A program made the position numbers and the translations under genes. This document shows, piece by piece, positions 34,673 to 43,707 of a stretch of DNA of 64,000 nt. The DNA is from Kerstersia gyiorum. Its GTDB lineage: Bacteria; Pseudomonadota; Gammaproteobacteria; Burkholderiales; Burkholderiaceae_B. The notes under the pieces were generated by a model. That model was not told where the DNA came from and made no database searches. It saw only the letters and a list, made by a program, of their open reading frames with translations. The stretch lies in contig NZ_SGWZ01000004.1 in assembly GCF_004216755.1 (NCBI RefSeq), forward strand, positions 62,001 through 126,000, in the 5' to 3' direction. Within the stretch, counting starts at the first letter, position 1; each line of letters starts with the position of its first letter.

Positions 34673-36001
34673 CTAATCTATTTCCGTTGCGCCTGCATCC
34701 AGGATCTGGCGCAGTTGCGTCAAGGCTTGGCGCAGCGTCTCTGGTGGCGGGGCCGACAGGGCGAGGCGCACGGCGTTCGGCGAGTGTCCGCTGGCGATGG
34801 CAAAGGCGCTGCCCGGCGCAATGGCGATGCCTTGCCGGGCGGCGGCGGCGACCAGGTTTTCTGCACGCCAGCCAGCGGGCAAGGGCAGCCACAAGTGATA
34901 GGCGCGCGGGTCTCCTGCCGGCGCCAGGCCGGCAAGCGCCTGGCGTGCGATTTCCTGCCGCATGGCGGCGTCTGCACGCTTGAGCGCGGCAATCTGCCGG
35001 GCGCTGCCGTCGGACATCAATTGCAGGCCCAGGGCGAGAGGAAAGCCGGCTGCCGCCACGCCGCCAGCGCGTATGCTGGCGGCCAGCCGTGGCGCCAGGG
35101 CTGGTGGGGCTGATGCGAAGCCCAGCGTCAGGCCGGGTGCAATGCGCTTGGAGAAGCTGTCCACGTAGATGACTTGTTCAGGCGCATAAGCGGCAAGCGG
35201 TAGGTCATCGACAAGAAAGCGGTAGATAGCATCTTCGATGGCGGGTAAACCAGTGCTGGCCAGTACGGTTGCCACGGCCTGGCGCCGAGCCGTGTCCATA
35301 TGGCAGCCCAAGGGGTTGTGCAGTGAAGGCTGCAGGTAGAGGCCATCGAGCGGCGTGGCTGCATGCGTCTGCAGGATGGCGTCGGGCACCAGGCCTTGGG
35401 CGTCGATGGCCAGCGGTACTAGCGTAATGCCCAGCTGGCTGGCCAGGCCCCGTATTCCCGGGTAGGACAGGGACTCCACGCCGATGCGGCCGCCCGGCGC
35501 AGCCAGTGCGCGCAGCGCGGCGGCAATGGCCTGCCGTCCGTTGCCGGTGAAAAAAATGCTGTCGTCCTGCGGTTGCCAGTGCGCTTGCGCCAGGAAAGCG
35601 GCAGCGATGCGGCGGGCCTGGGGCTTGGCGGCAGTGCCCACGGCCTGCAGGGCATGGCCGAACAGGCCGGCCTGGAGTATCCGGGCAGTGGCGTCGGCCA
35701 GCATGGTATTGGCCTGGGCCAGGACGGGAATGTTCATTTCGAGGTCTACGGAAGCCAGGCCTGGCTCCGACAGGGCAGGATGAGGCGCAGCCCAGGCGGG
35801 CCGGACATAGGTGCCGCGCCCGATCTCACCGCTGGTCAGTCCGCGGCGGGCGAGCTCGGCGTAGACGCGGCTCGCAGTGGAGGCGGCAATTCCGTGCCGG
35901 TCGGCAAAATCGCGCTGCGGCAACAGCCGGCTGCCGGGTGGCAGGCAGCCTGATGCGATATCGGCGGCGATGGCATCGGCCAGCGTGCGGTAGTCCGTCA
36001 T
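34673..36001 (-). CDS. MocR-type regulator (GntR DNA-binding plus aminotransferase domain)
   Basis: A 442-residue fusion. Residues 1-~70 are a GntR winged helix (ADAIAADIASGCLPPGSRLL, then RHGIAASTASRVYAELARRG). The rest is a class-I aminotransferase fold; the PLP lysine is in YVDSFSKRIAPGLTLGFA. MocR proteins sense PLP or amino compounds and rarely act as enzymes. The start is ATG 36001. It diverges from the LysE-type exporter, and repeated AGTGCAAT half-sites in the gap are its probable binding sites. Confidence 0.9.
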   Translation of the reverse strand: MTDYRTLADAIAADIASGCLPPGSRLLPQRDFADRHGIAASTASRVYAELARRGLTSGEIGRGTYVRPAWAAPHPALSEPGLASVDLEMNIPVLAQANTMLADATARILQAGLFGHALQAVGTAAKPQARRIAAAFLAQAHWQPQDDSIFFTGNGRQAIAAALRALAAPGGRIGVESLSYPGIRGLASQLGITLVPLAIDAQGLVPDAILQTHAATPLDGLYLQPSLHNPLGCHMDTARRQAVATVLASTGLPAIEDAIYRFLVDDLPLAAYAPEQVIYVDSFSKRIAPGLTLGFASAPPALAPRLAASIRAGGVAAAGFPLALGLQLMSDGSARQIAALKRADAAMRQEIARQALAGLAPAGDPRAYHLWLPLPAGWRAENLVAAAARQGIAIAPGSAFAIASGHSPNAVRLALSAPPPETLRQALTQLRQILDAGATEID

Positions 36002-36013
36002 GTCATTGCTCCG

Positions 36014-36055
36014 AGTGCAATATATCAATTGCACTGAATTATGCCTCAGTGCAAT
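36014..36055. promoter_or_regulatory. AGTGCAAT operator repeats between mocR gene and lysE-type gene
   Basis: AGTGCAAT (36014-36021) and ATTGCACT (36028-36035) form a perfect palindrome around ATATCA, and a third AGTGCAAT in direct orientation is at 36048-36055. Palindrome plus direct repeat is the usual layout for MocR-family sites. Confidence 0.7.
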
Positions 36056-36082
36056 GATGAGTCCTTTGCAGGAGTCACAACA

Positions 36083-36715
36083 ATGGTTTCCGCCAGCAAT
36101 CTCGCGGCCTTTTCCCTGGTCGCCCTGGGCATGGTGATCACGCCAGGTCCAAACATGATTTACCTGATCTCTCGTTCCATCGCCCAGGGACGGCGCGCGG
36201 GGCTGGTGTCGTTGTGCGGCGTGGTCATGGGTTTCTTCTTCTACCTGGTCTGTGCGGCTTGTGGCCTCACAGCGCTGCTGCTGGCCGTGCCATACGCCTA
36301 TGCGCTGATACAGTGGGCGGGGGCGGCCTATCTGTTGTATCTGGCGTGGCAGGCCGTGCGGCCTGGAGGCAGTCCGGTATTCGCGATACGCGCGGATATG
36401 GTGCCAGACAGGCCGTGCAAGCTGTTCCTGATGGGGTTTGTGACGAATCTGCTCAATCCCAAGATCGCCGTTCTGTATCTGTCGTTGCTGCCGCAGTTCA
36501 TGGACCCGGCCATGGGCGATCTGTTGCTGCAGGGCATGACGCTGGGGCTGGTGCAGATTGCCATCAGCTTTTCGATCAATCTTGCCATCGTCTGTGCAGC
36601 CGGTTCGATCGCGGGTTGGCTTGCTTTGCGTCCGGGGTGGTTGCGGATGCAGCGCTGGTTGATGGCGGGAGTGTTGACGGCATTGGCGCTGCGGCTTGCG
36701 ACGGAACGGCGCTAG
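36083..36715 (+). CDS. LysE/RhtB-family exporter
   Basis: A 210-residue inner-membrane protein with about six helices. The family motif LGMVITPGPNMIYLISRSIAQG is at residues ~15-35, and the loop FVTNLLNPKIAVLYLSLLPQF near 125. It exports an amino acid or a similar metabolite. ATG 36083 has GGAG at 36071-36074 (8-base gap); the in-frame 36041 start lies inside the operator region. It is probably under control of the divergent MocR protein. Confidence 0.9.
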   Translation: MVSASNLAAFSLVALGMVITPGPNMIYLISRSIAQGRRAGLVSLCGVVMGFFFYLVCAACGLTALLLAVPYAYALIQWAGAAYLLYLAWQAVRPGGSPVFAIRADMVPDRPCKLFLMGFVTNLLNPKIAVLYLSLLPQFMDPAMGDLLLQGMTLGLVQIAISFSINLAIVCAAGSIAGWLALRPGWLRMQRWLMAGVLTALALRLATERR

Positions 36716-36954
36716 GCAGGAAGCGTCAGCGCAAGAGGCGCGTATCGGTGCCGGTGTCGGTGTCGATGCATGGCGGCAGGCGCGGGCTTATGATGGATGC
36801 TGGGTTGGCGCAAGCCGGCTGCAGGCACAAGCCGGAGTCTGCGCGGCACTGCCACCTTTTCAGGGTGGAGAAAAAGGCGGCTGGCAGGCATCCGGATAGG
36901 GTGGAGAAGCCTTTCATTCCTGAACCCGGAAGGCTTCACAAGGAGACTGATTGC
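36716..36954 (+). other. Intergenic region (239 bp), nothing recognised
   Basis: The region between the LysE-type gene and the MaoC gene. It has no convincing promoter or terminator; an AAGGAG ribosome site belongs to the MaoC gene. Confidence 0.3.
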
Positions 36955-37410
36955 ATGACCAAGCAGAACAAAATCTATCTGGAAGATATTGAAATCGGGA
37001 CGGAGTTCCGTAGTGCCGAACATGCGCTGGATGTGGCGCAAGTCATTGGCTTTGCCCAGCAGTTCGACCCGCAGGTATTCCACCTGGACGAAGATGCCGC
37101 TCGGCAGACGTTTTTTCAGGGGCTGGCGGCCAGCGGTTGGCATACGGCCGCGATCACCATGAAGCTGCTGGTACAGAGTATTCCGGTCGGCAATGGCCTG
37201 ATAGGCGCGGGCGTCGAGGTGGCCTGGCCGCAGCCAACCCGGCCGAACGATGTGCTGCGGGTCGTCAGCACGGTCAAGCAGATACAGCCGTCCAGGTCCA
37301 AGCCGGACCGGGCCATCGTCATCATGGAGTGCCTGACGCTGAACCAGCGCGACGAGGTCTGCCAGCGCATGACGGTCAAGACGCTGGTCATGCGCAGGCC
37401 GGCGGGCTGA
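36955..37410 (+). CDS. MaoC-family (R)-hydratase/dehydratase
   Basis: A 151-residue hot-dog fold protein. The hydratase motif with the catalytic Asp and His is QFDPQVFHLDEDAA near residue 37. The rest (SGWHTAAITMKLLVQSIP, GIGVEV-like IGAGVEVAWPQPTRPND) is typical of MaoC-like dehydratases that act on acyl-CoA thioesters. ATG 36955 follows AAGGAG by 9 bases. It is the only plus-strand gene between two MocR-exporter modules; its end is 14 bases from the end of the convergent MocR gene. The substrate is unknown. Confidence 0.87.
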   Translation: MTKQNKIYLEDIEIGTEFRSAEHALDVAQVIGFAQQFDPQVFHLDEDAARQTFFQGLAASGWHTAAITMKLLVQSIPVGNGLIGAGVEVAWPQPTRPNDVLRVVSTVKQIQPSRSKPDRAIVIMECLTLNQRDEVCQRMTVKTLVMRRPAG

Positions 37411-37424
37411 GCCGCAGCGGCCAG

Positions 37425-38861
37425 CTAGCCGGCCATGGCTTGTGCCAGTACTTCGAAAATGCGCGGGTCGGCACATTGGGCGACATTGAAGCGCAGGTAG
37501 TCGGCGGCGCGTTGCGACTGGCTGAAGGCGTTGCCGGGTGCCAGGATGATACCTGCCTTCAGGCAGGTGCGGGCCAGCGTGGCGGCATCGCCGCCGGCGG
37601 GCAGGCGGCACCAGAGGAACATGCCAGCCTGGGGCCGCAGCCAGGGCTGGATGCCTAGTGCCGCAAGCCGTTTCAGGGTGGTGTCCATCGCGGCGGCCAG
37701 GCGTACCCGGATGGACTCCATATGGCGGCGGTAGCCGCTGTCGCTCAGCGCGGCCAGGATGGCTTCTGTCGCAAGGCGGCCGCCGCCGAACGACGTGGCG
37801 ATCTTGAGGTCTGACAATCCTTCCAGCCAGTCTGGTCGGGTCGCAATGTAGCCGCAGCGCAGCGAGGCGGAAATGGTTTTGGAAAAACTACCTATCTGTA
37901 TCACCCGGGAAAAATCGTCGAAGGCGGCCAGCCGGGGTGCCGGCGTGGTTTCGAAGTCCGCGAAGATGTCATCCTCGATGATCGTGAGCCTGGCTGTGTC
38001 GGCAAGTTTCAGCAGGCGATGCGCCACGATGGGGGAGAGCGTGGCGCCGGTGGGGTTGTGAATGCCCGCATTGGTGATATACAGGCGTGGCGCATGTTCC
38101 TGCAAGGCAGACGCGAAGGCATCCAGGTCGGGTCCTTGTGGGGTATAGGGCACGCCGACCGCATGAACCCGGTGCGCTCGCAGCAACGCGTGGAAATTGA
38201 AGTAGCAAGGATCGTCGACCAGGACGGTATCGCCAGGCTGCAGCAGGAAGCGGCAGATCAGGTCGATGGAGTGCGTGCTGGATTCGGTGAGCATGACCTG
38301 CTCGGGGGCGACATCGACGCCATTGCCGGCCAGGCGTCGTGCCAGCCATTGACGCAGCGCGGGGTTGCCCAAGGGGGGCGCGTACTCGGCAAGCGTCGTA
38401 CTGGATGTACGCGCCAGGGTACGCAGCGCCCGACGCATACCGGTTTCATAGAGCCAGTCGGGCGGCAGCCAGCCGCATCCGGGCTTGAGAACGTCCACAT
38501 CGGTTTCCAGCGACTGCCGGGAAATCCACAGCGGGTCGATGGCGCGGTCCAGGTCGGGGGCCAGTTCAGACAACGCCAGTGGGGCCAATGGCCCGGCAAC
38601 ATAAAACCCGGAGCCAGGGCGTGACACCACAGCGCCGCCGGCACTGAGGCGGCCATAGGCCTCCACGACCGTGGAAACAGAGCATTGCATTGCTTGCGCC
38701 TGGGCGCGCACGGAAGGCAGGCGTGCACCCGGCGGATACACGCGGGAAGCGATCCTGGACTGTATTTCCGCCATGACAGCTTCGATGCGGGTGTGTGCCT
38801 GAGCCTGGCGATGGGATGCGTTTTTCATATCGGTCATCAACTGTGCTGGATTTTGATCCAT
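37425..38861 (-). CDS. MocR-type regulator or PLP-dependent aminotransferase
   Basis: A 478-residue fusion of a GntR winged helix (residues ~25-90, with ASRVYPPGARLPSVRAQAQA and QCSVSTVVEAYGRLSAGGAV) with an aminotransferase domain. The PLP lysine is in QIGSFSKTISASLRCGYI near residue 325, and DDPCYFNFH and ITNAGIHNPTGATLSP lie before it. It diverges from the EamA-type exporter at 38949, the usual MocR-transporter pairing. Confidence 0.9.
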   Translation of the reverse strand: MDQNPAQLMTDMKNASHRQAQAHTRIEAVMAEIQSRIASRVYPPGARLPSVRAQAQAMQCSVSTVVEAYGRLSAGGAVVSRPGSGFYVAGPLAPLALSELAPDLDRAIDPLWISRQSLETDVDVLKPGCGWLPPDWLYETGMRRALRTLARTSSTTLAEYAPPLGNPALRQWLARRLAGNGVDVAPEQVMLTESSTHSIDLICRFLLQPGDTVLVDDPCYFNFHALLRAHRVHAVGVPYTPQGPDLDAFASALQEHAPRLYITNAGIHNPTGATLSPIVAHRLLKLADTARLTIIEDDIFADFETTPAPRLAAFDDFSRVIQIGSFSKTISASLRCGYIATRPDWLEGLSDLKIATSFGGGRLATEAILAALSDSGYRRHMESIRVRLAAAMDTTLKRLAALGIQPWLRPQAGMFLWCRLPAGGDAATLARTCLKAGIILAPGNAFSQSQRAADYLRFNVAQCADPRIFEVLAQAMAG

Positions 38862-38948
38862 AACAGTTCTTTCTAATCGTACTGGATTGTATCTGGCCCG
38901 GCAGCAGGAACGGGTGATCTACTGCCATCAAGCTTGATGGAGAGGATG

Positions 38949-39818
38949 ATGTCGAAAAACAGCAAAGGGTGGGTGCAGGGCATGATAGGCGTGGCGATTT
39001 TCGCGGGTTCTCTGCCCGCCACGCGTTTGGCCGTGCGCGGATTCGACCCGGTGTTCCTGACCGGCGTCCGGGCGCTGATCGCGGCGCTGCTGGGGGCTGC
39101 CTTGCTGTGGCTACTGCGGCAGCGGCCGCCCGAGCGCAAGGATTTGCCCGCGCTGGCCCTGACTGCCTTGGGGGTAGTGGCCGGGTTCCCGTTGCTGACG
39201 GCCCTGGCCTTGCAGCAAGCCAGTGCGGCACGCGCCATGGTGTTCGTGGGCTTGCTGCCATTGTGCACCGCGCTCTTTGCCGTCTGGCGCGGGGGTGAAC
39301 GGCCTAGACCGGCATTCTGGCTGTTTTCCGGCGCAGGGGCCTTGTGCGTGAGTGCCTATGCCGCGCTGGACGGTTCGGCTGGTTCCATCCCGGGTGATCT
39401 GATGATGTTGGGTGCTGTGCTGATCTGCGGACTGGGCTATGCCGAAGGGGCTGGCTTGGCGCGCCGCCTGGGCGGCTGGCAGGTGATCAGCTGGGCCCTG
39501 GTCCTGTCGGTGCCGGTTATGCTGCCGCTGGCGCTGTGGTGCTGGCCGCCGTCGTTGGTGGGTATCGGGCAGGAGGCCTGGCTGGGCCTGGCCTACGTTT
39601 CGGTTTTCAGCATGCTGGTGGGCTTCGTGTTCTGGTATCGCGGGTTGGCGCTGGGCGGTATTGCTGCGGTCGGGCAACTGCAGTTGCTGCAACCGTTCCT
39701 GGGCCTGGCGCTGGCAGCCGGTCTGCTGCATGAGCCGGTGACGACCGGTATGCTAGTGGCCATGCTGGGAGCACTCGTGTGCGTGACGGGCGCCAAGCGC
39801 TATGCGGCTGCTGGATGA
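38949..39818 (+). CDS. EamA/DMT-family transporter
   Basis: A 289-residue, ten-helix drug/metabolite transporter with two EamA halves. The N-terminus GMIGVAIFAGSLPATRLAVR and the loop FDPVFLTGVRALIAALLGAAL are typical. Several overlapping starts exist (38934 TTG, 38937, 38946, 38949). GGAG at 38939-38942 favours ATG 38949. It probably exports a metabolite under control of the divergent MocR regulator. Confidence 0.88.
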   Translation: MSKNSKGWVQGMIGVAIFAGSLPATRLAVRGFDPVFLTGVRALIAALLGAALLWLLRQRPPERKDLPALALTALGVVAGFPLLTALALQQASAARAMVFVGLLPLCTALFAVWRGGERPRPAFWLFSGAGALCVSAYAALDGSAGSIPGDLMMLGAVLICGLGYAEGAGLARRLGGWQVISWALVLSVPVMLPLALWCWPPSLVGIGQEAWLGLAYVSVFSMLVGFVFWYRGLALGGIAAVGQLQLLQPFLGLALAAGLLHEPVTTGMLVAMLGALVCVTGAKRYAAAG

Positions 39819-40025
39819 AGTCCAGGGAATCGGGAGCTGAGGCGTGGCACCTGCGTGGCAATGCGATGGTGGCATGCCGCATCTTGTTGACACCTGCTTG
39901 CAGGTTCATGGTCGGCGAGCTGGCGCTTACATGGGAGAATTGAGCCTGGCTGGTTTCAGGCGGACGGTAGGGTGCAAGCGTGCGCCATTGCCTTCACTGG
40001 ATTTTCTCAAGGAATAAGAGCGCGT

Positions 40026-40793
40026 ATGTTTCAGCAAAGCCTTTGTTTTTCTTCCCTGCTTCTGGCAAGCCTGGCCCTGGGGGCCGCACCTGCGCATGCG
40101 GCTGAGATGCCCGAAGCGGTGACGGCGCTGCAGGCCAAGGGGCTGAAGGTGGTGCAGGAGTTTGAAGTCGGAGGCGGCCTGCGCGCCTTCGCGGGCGTTG
40201 CCGGGGATGTGCCTGTCGCCGTTTATTTGACCAGCGATGGCAAGGCGATCATCGGCACGCGCCTGGACGAGAAGGGGCAGGCGCTGGACGAGGAGATCCT
40301 GGAGCAACTGGTGGCGCAGCCGATGGCGGAACAGGCCTGGGCGCAGTTGACCGAGGCCGATTGGGTGCTGGATGGCAAGCCGGACGCGCCGCGCATCGTC
40401 TATACCTTCAGCGACCCCAATTGTCCGTATTGCAATCGTTTCTGGCAGGCTGCCCGGCCTTGGGTGGATGCCGGCAAGGTGCAATTGCGGCATGTGCTGG
40501 TCGGCGTCATCAGGGCTGACAGCCCCGCCAAGGCAGCCGCCATCCTGGAAGCCAAGGACCGCACGGCGGCGCTGCTTGAGAACGAACATAATTTTTCCAG
40601 GGGCGGGATCAAGCCTGCGGCGAAGATTTCCGCAAAGGCCGGCGCGAGTCTCAATGCCAATCAGGCCTTGATGGCCAGCCTGGGTTTTCGTGGTACGCCT
40701 GGCATCGTGACGCAGGACGGCAAGGGCGGGTTGACCAAGCTCAACGGCATGCCCCAGCCGGAGTCTTTGCCGGAATTGTTCGGCCCGCTCTGA
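40026..40793 (+). CDS. dsbG: Thiol:disulfide interchange protein DsbG-like
   Basis: A 255-residue periplasmic protein with a signal peptide (cleavage after AHA, about residue 24). A dimerisation domain is followed by a thioredoxin fold with the active site FSDPNCPYCNRFW and the cis-proline loop GFRGTPGIV. CPYC with Thr before cis-Pro fits DsbG, which keeps single cysteines reduced or isomerises disulfides. ATG 40026 is chosen because it begins the signal peptide. It is a single gene, convergent with the AraC-family gene. Confidence 0.88.
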   Translation: MFQQSLCFSSLLLASLALGAAPAHAAEMPEAVTALQAKGLKVVQEFEVGGGLRAFAGVAGDVPVAVYLTSDGKAIIGTRLDEKGQALDEEILEQLVAQPMAEQAWAQLTEADWVLDGKPDAPRIVYTFSDPNCPYCNRFWQAARPWVDAGKVQLRHVLVGVIRADSPAKAAAILEAKDRTAALLENEHNFSRGGIKPAAKISAKAGASLNANQALMASLGFRGTPGIVTQDGKGGLTKLNGMPQPESLPELFGPL

Positions 40794-40836
40794 GCGCGTG
40801 AGTGGGCGCGGCCCAGGCAGCGCTCCCGCTGGCCGT

Positions 40837-41613
40837 TCAGCCGTGGCCGAAGTATCTGGCGGGAGTTTTGCCGAACATGCTTCGAAAGGCGGCGATGAAG
40901 CTGGAAGGCGATTCATAGCCGACTTCAAGCGCAGCCTGCGTCACACTGGCGCCATAGGCGAGTTGTTCCATCGCAGTCAACAGGCGCAGGCGGTAGCGCC
41001 AGGCGCCAAAACTCATCCGGGTTTCCAGGGAGAACAAGCGTTCCAGCGTGCGTGCGCTCGCACCGGCATGGCGGCACAGGCTGGCCAAAGGTTCCCGGTT
41101 GGCCGGGTCCTGCTGCAGGATGGCAACGATGCGCAGGGCACGCGGGTCCGTCGGCATGGGGATATCCGCCGGGGCCTGCTCCAGGGCCTGCAACTGGTCG
41201 ATCAGAACGTGAGCCATGCGGCCCTGGGGGGAATCTGCTGTGTAGTCGGCGGGATACTCGGCGCAGGCCAGTATCAGTTCACGTACCAAGGGTGGTACAT
41301 CCAGTACCCGGCAGGCGCTGCCGCCGGGGATGTCATAGGCGTCGGGATCTATGTAAAGCACACGGGTCTCGGCCGGCCGCTTGACCTCAAGCCCGTGTGG
41401 GATGCCACCGCCTATCCAGATGGCACGGCTGGGCGGCAGGATCCATTGGCCGGCAGGCGTCGCGACATGCACGACGCCACGGGTCGCATAGATCACCTGG
41501 TGGCGCAAATGGCTATGGGGCGCCAGCCTGCCTGGCTGCCAGCGCTCCACCTGGCCGGCAATCGGGGTGCGGGCCTGGTCGGGATTGGCAAGGGATTGGC
41601 GGATTATCAACAT
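40837..41613 (-). CDS. AraC-family regulator with cupin N-terminal domain
   Basis: A 258-residue regulator. Residues ~15-100 form a cupin-like sensor (HSHLRHQVIYATRGVVHVAT and IWIGGGIPHGLEV). Residues ~160-255 form the two helix-turn-helix AraC domain (LASLCRHAGASARTLERLFS and LEVGYESPSSFIAAFRSMFG). It diverges from the MFS gene at 41760, which is broken, so its original target may be gone. Regulators of this YbfI/NimR-like type often control an adjacent MFS exporter. Confidence 0.9.
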   Translation of the reverse strand: MLIIRQSLANPDQARTPIAGQVERWQPGRLAPHSHLRHQVIYATRGVVHVATPAGQWILPPSRAIWIGGGIPHGLEVKRPAETRVLYIDPDAYDIPGGSACRVLDVPPLVRELILACAEYPADYTADSPQGRMAHVLIDQLQALEQAPADIPMPTDPRALRIVAILQQDPANREPLASLCRHAGASARTLERLFSLETRMSFGAWRYRLRLLTAMEQLAYGASVTQAALEVGYESPSSFIAAFRSMFGKTPARYFGHG

Positions 41614-41759
41614 ATTCGGTCATTATGCATGGAGACGCGCCGGCAGGGCTGGCCTAAGCTTGGATTTCATTACTGTTCGGCTTGCCGGCCGACGTAGGCG
41701 TCTGCGGCAGCGGTGCGACGGCAATGCGGAACGAAAGACCTTCCCCACGACAGGCATAC

Positions 41760-42847
41760 ATGCATACGAGAACCCCTGACACGACTGCTGCGCCGCTGGA
41801 CGGCGCCAAACGCGCCACTCGGCTGGCCTTTTTCATTGCCGGCTGCGGGATTTCCGCCTGGGCGCGGTGCTTGGCATGCCCGCAGCCGGCGTCCTGTCGG
41901 GGCGGCTGGGTAGCAGGCGTGTCATTGTCGCAGGGGCGCTGGGGATTTTCGTGGCCTTGCCGCTGCTGGTGATAGGCACCAGTCCATGGGCGATGGGCGC
42001 AGCGTTGCTGCTGTTCGGCGCGTCCATAGGCGCCATTGACGTTGCGGCCAATATCCACGGTTCGCAGGTACAGGACCTGGCGGGCGTGCCGCTGATGTCC
42101 GGCTTTCATGGCATGTACAGCATCGGCGGCCTGGCTGGGGCCAGTGGCATAACGGCGCTGCTGGCCGCCGGTCTGCCGCCGGGCGCCGCCGCCGCGCTGG
42201 CCAGCGTCGTCATCGGCGCAGCGATCCTGTGGGCATTGCCGGGCTTTCTCAACACCCGGGCAGAAGGACATCATCCCATGTTCGTGCTGCCGCGAGGCGC
42301 CGTGTTGGTGATGGGTGTATTGGCATTGATTACCTTCCTGGTCGAAGGCGCCATGCTGGACTGGGGAGCAATCCTGTTGACGCAGGTGAAGCATGTTGAT
42401 GTGTCCCTGGCCGGCATGGGCTATTCCGTCTTCGCCACGGCCATGGCGCTCAGCCGCCTGGTGGGCGACCGCCTGGTCCTGGCCATGGGGGAGAAACGCA
42501 TGCTTTCGGTCAGCATGGCAGTCACCGGCTTGGGCATCATGTCGCTGGCCTGGGTGACATCCGTTCCGGTTCTGCTGGCGTGCGTGGCGCTGGCGGGCAT
42601 GGCCGTCGGAAATGTCGTGCCGGTGTTGTTTTCCCTGGCGGCACGCCAGCGCGTCATGCCTGCCGCCCATGCCATCGCGGCCGCCAGCATGCTGGGGTAC
42701 CTGGGTGTATTGCTCGGGCCGGCCTTGATCGGCTATGCCGCCCATTTCGTCGGCCTGGAAATTGCTTTCGTGGGGGTGGGGGGCTTGCTGCTGCTGGCGC
42801 TGGCAGGCCTGCCAGCCGTGCTGGCGAGCGGGCGGAACGCGTCCTGA
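41760..42847 (+). pseudogene. MFS transporter (YbjJ-like), broken by an internal deletion with frameshift
   Basis: The reading from ATG 41760 gives MHTRTPDTTAAPLDGAKRAT and then TRLAFFIAGCGISAWA, the normal first helix of a YbjJ-type MFS exporter, and then goes out of frame at about 41862. The rest of the protein continues in another frame from about 41860 as GAVLGMPAAGVLSGRLG through to 42847 (326 residues, helices 3 to 12). The missing piece is the loop and helix 2 region, roughly 35-40 residues by comparison with relatives. The shared bases GCCTGGGCGC at the joint fit both the lost upstream end (SAWA) and the downstream end (LGAVLG), as in deletion between short repeats. A shorter protein from GTG 41867 could be made but would lack helices 1-2. 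Confidence 0.75.
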
Positions 42848-42948
42848 GGATGGCTGACAATAGCTGTTTCGCTGCGCTACGGCTGCACCGGTGAAAAACG
42901 GTAGAACGCATACTGGGTGCCTGTCCGAGTTTTTGTCCAGGAAAAGAC

Positions 42949-43383
42949 ATGACCCAAGCCCGCAATTTCAACCAGCTCTGGCGCGAGCGTAACGATACGT
43001 CCCGGCAACCGGTGCCGCGCGTTTTGATCCGTGTTTTCGTTGGTCCGGGGCAACTGGAGGCGTCTGTGCGCTTCTACGAGGACCTGCAGGACGTGAAGGC
43101 GGATGCCGGTTTTCCCTTCCCGGAAGCCGGCCTGCGGTTGGCGATGGTGGGGGCCTTCCTGCTGATTGAGGGGGCACCGGAGGCGCTTGCGCCATTCACA
43201 TCGACGACCGGCACCCTGCTGGTGGATGATGTCCGGCCATACTATGACAAGCTGGTGGCGGCCGGCGCGGAAATTATCTTTCCGCTGCAGGTCGTGCCCA
43301 CCGGCGCTGCGTTCAATGCCGTGCATCCGGATGGTACGGTGGTGGAATACGTGCACCACAGGCCGGACCCGCAAGGGCGCTGA
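42949..43383 (+). CDS. VOC (glyoxalase/dioxygenase superfamily) protein
   Basis: A 144-residue single-module vicinal-oxygen-chelate protein. Cues are the first strand RVLIRVFVGPGQLEASVRFY and the second-half AVHPDGTVVEYVHHRP, where a glutamate metal ligand would lie. No substrate can be assigned. It lies about 100 bases after the broken MFS gene and has no other partner. Confidence 0.75.
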   Translation: MTQARNFNQLWRERNDTSRQPVPRVLIRVFVGPGQLEASVRFYEDLQDVKADAGFPFPEAGLRLAMVGAFLLIEGAPEALAPFTSTTGTLLVDDVRPYYDKLVAAGAEIIFPLQVVPTGAAFNAVHPDGTVVEYVHHRPDPQGR

Positions 43384-43707
43384 ACTAGGCGCGCCGGCCG
43401 ATGGTGACCAGCGCGAAGGCGCTTGCGCACACGGCCACCAGCAGGAGCATGACGGCCCGGACAGCTTGGCTCGCGTTTGTGCCATGCGCCGCGCCAGCCG
43501 CATATGCGGCTGGGTGATCTGGCTGCGGTTCGCCAGGCAGCCCGAGCCCCCTGCCGATACACCTGCTTTGGCTGAAAACCACGCGCATGACCGCCAGGTT
43601 GCGCCTGGTGATAGATGCACTGCTCAATACCCTGGGGCCGCCGCAGGCATGATGCCGCCGGCCCGCAGTCATGCTGCGGGCTGCAGATCAGGGGCGTGCG
43701 AGGCTGG
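43384..43707. other. Intergenic region (324 bp), no confident gene
   Basis: The minus strand has a 95-codon open frame (43385-43672) that ends in a hydrophobic helix (AVRAVMLLLVAVCASAFALV) but begins with compositionally odd sequence and has no ribosome site. It may be a gene remnant. No terminator is evident. Confidence 0.3.

Noticed and set aside
43385..43672. A 95-codon minus-strand open frame with a C-terminal hydrophobic helix
   Set aside because: No ribosome site, no recognisable family and a compositionally mixed N-terminus. I leave it as a possible remnant only.
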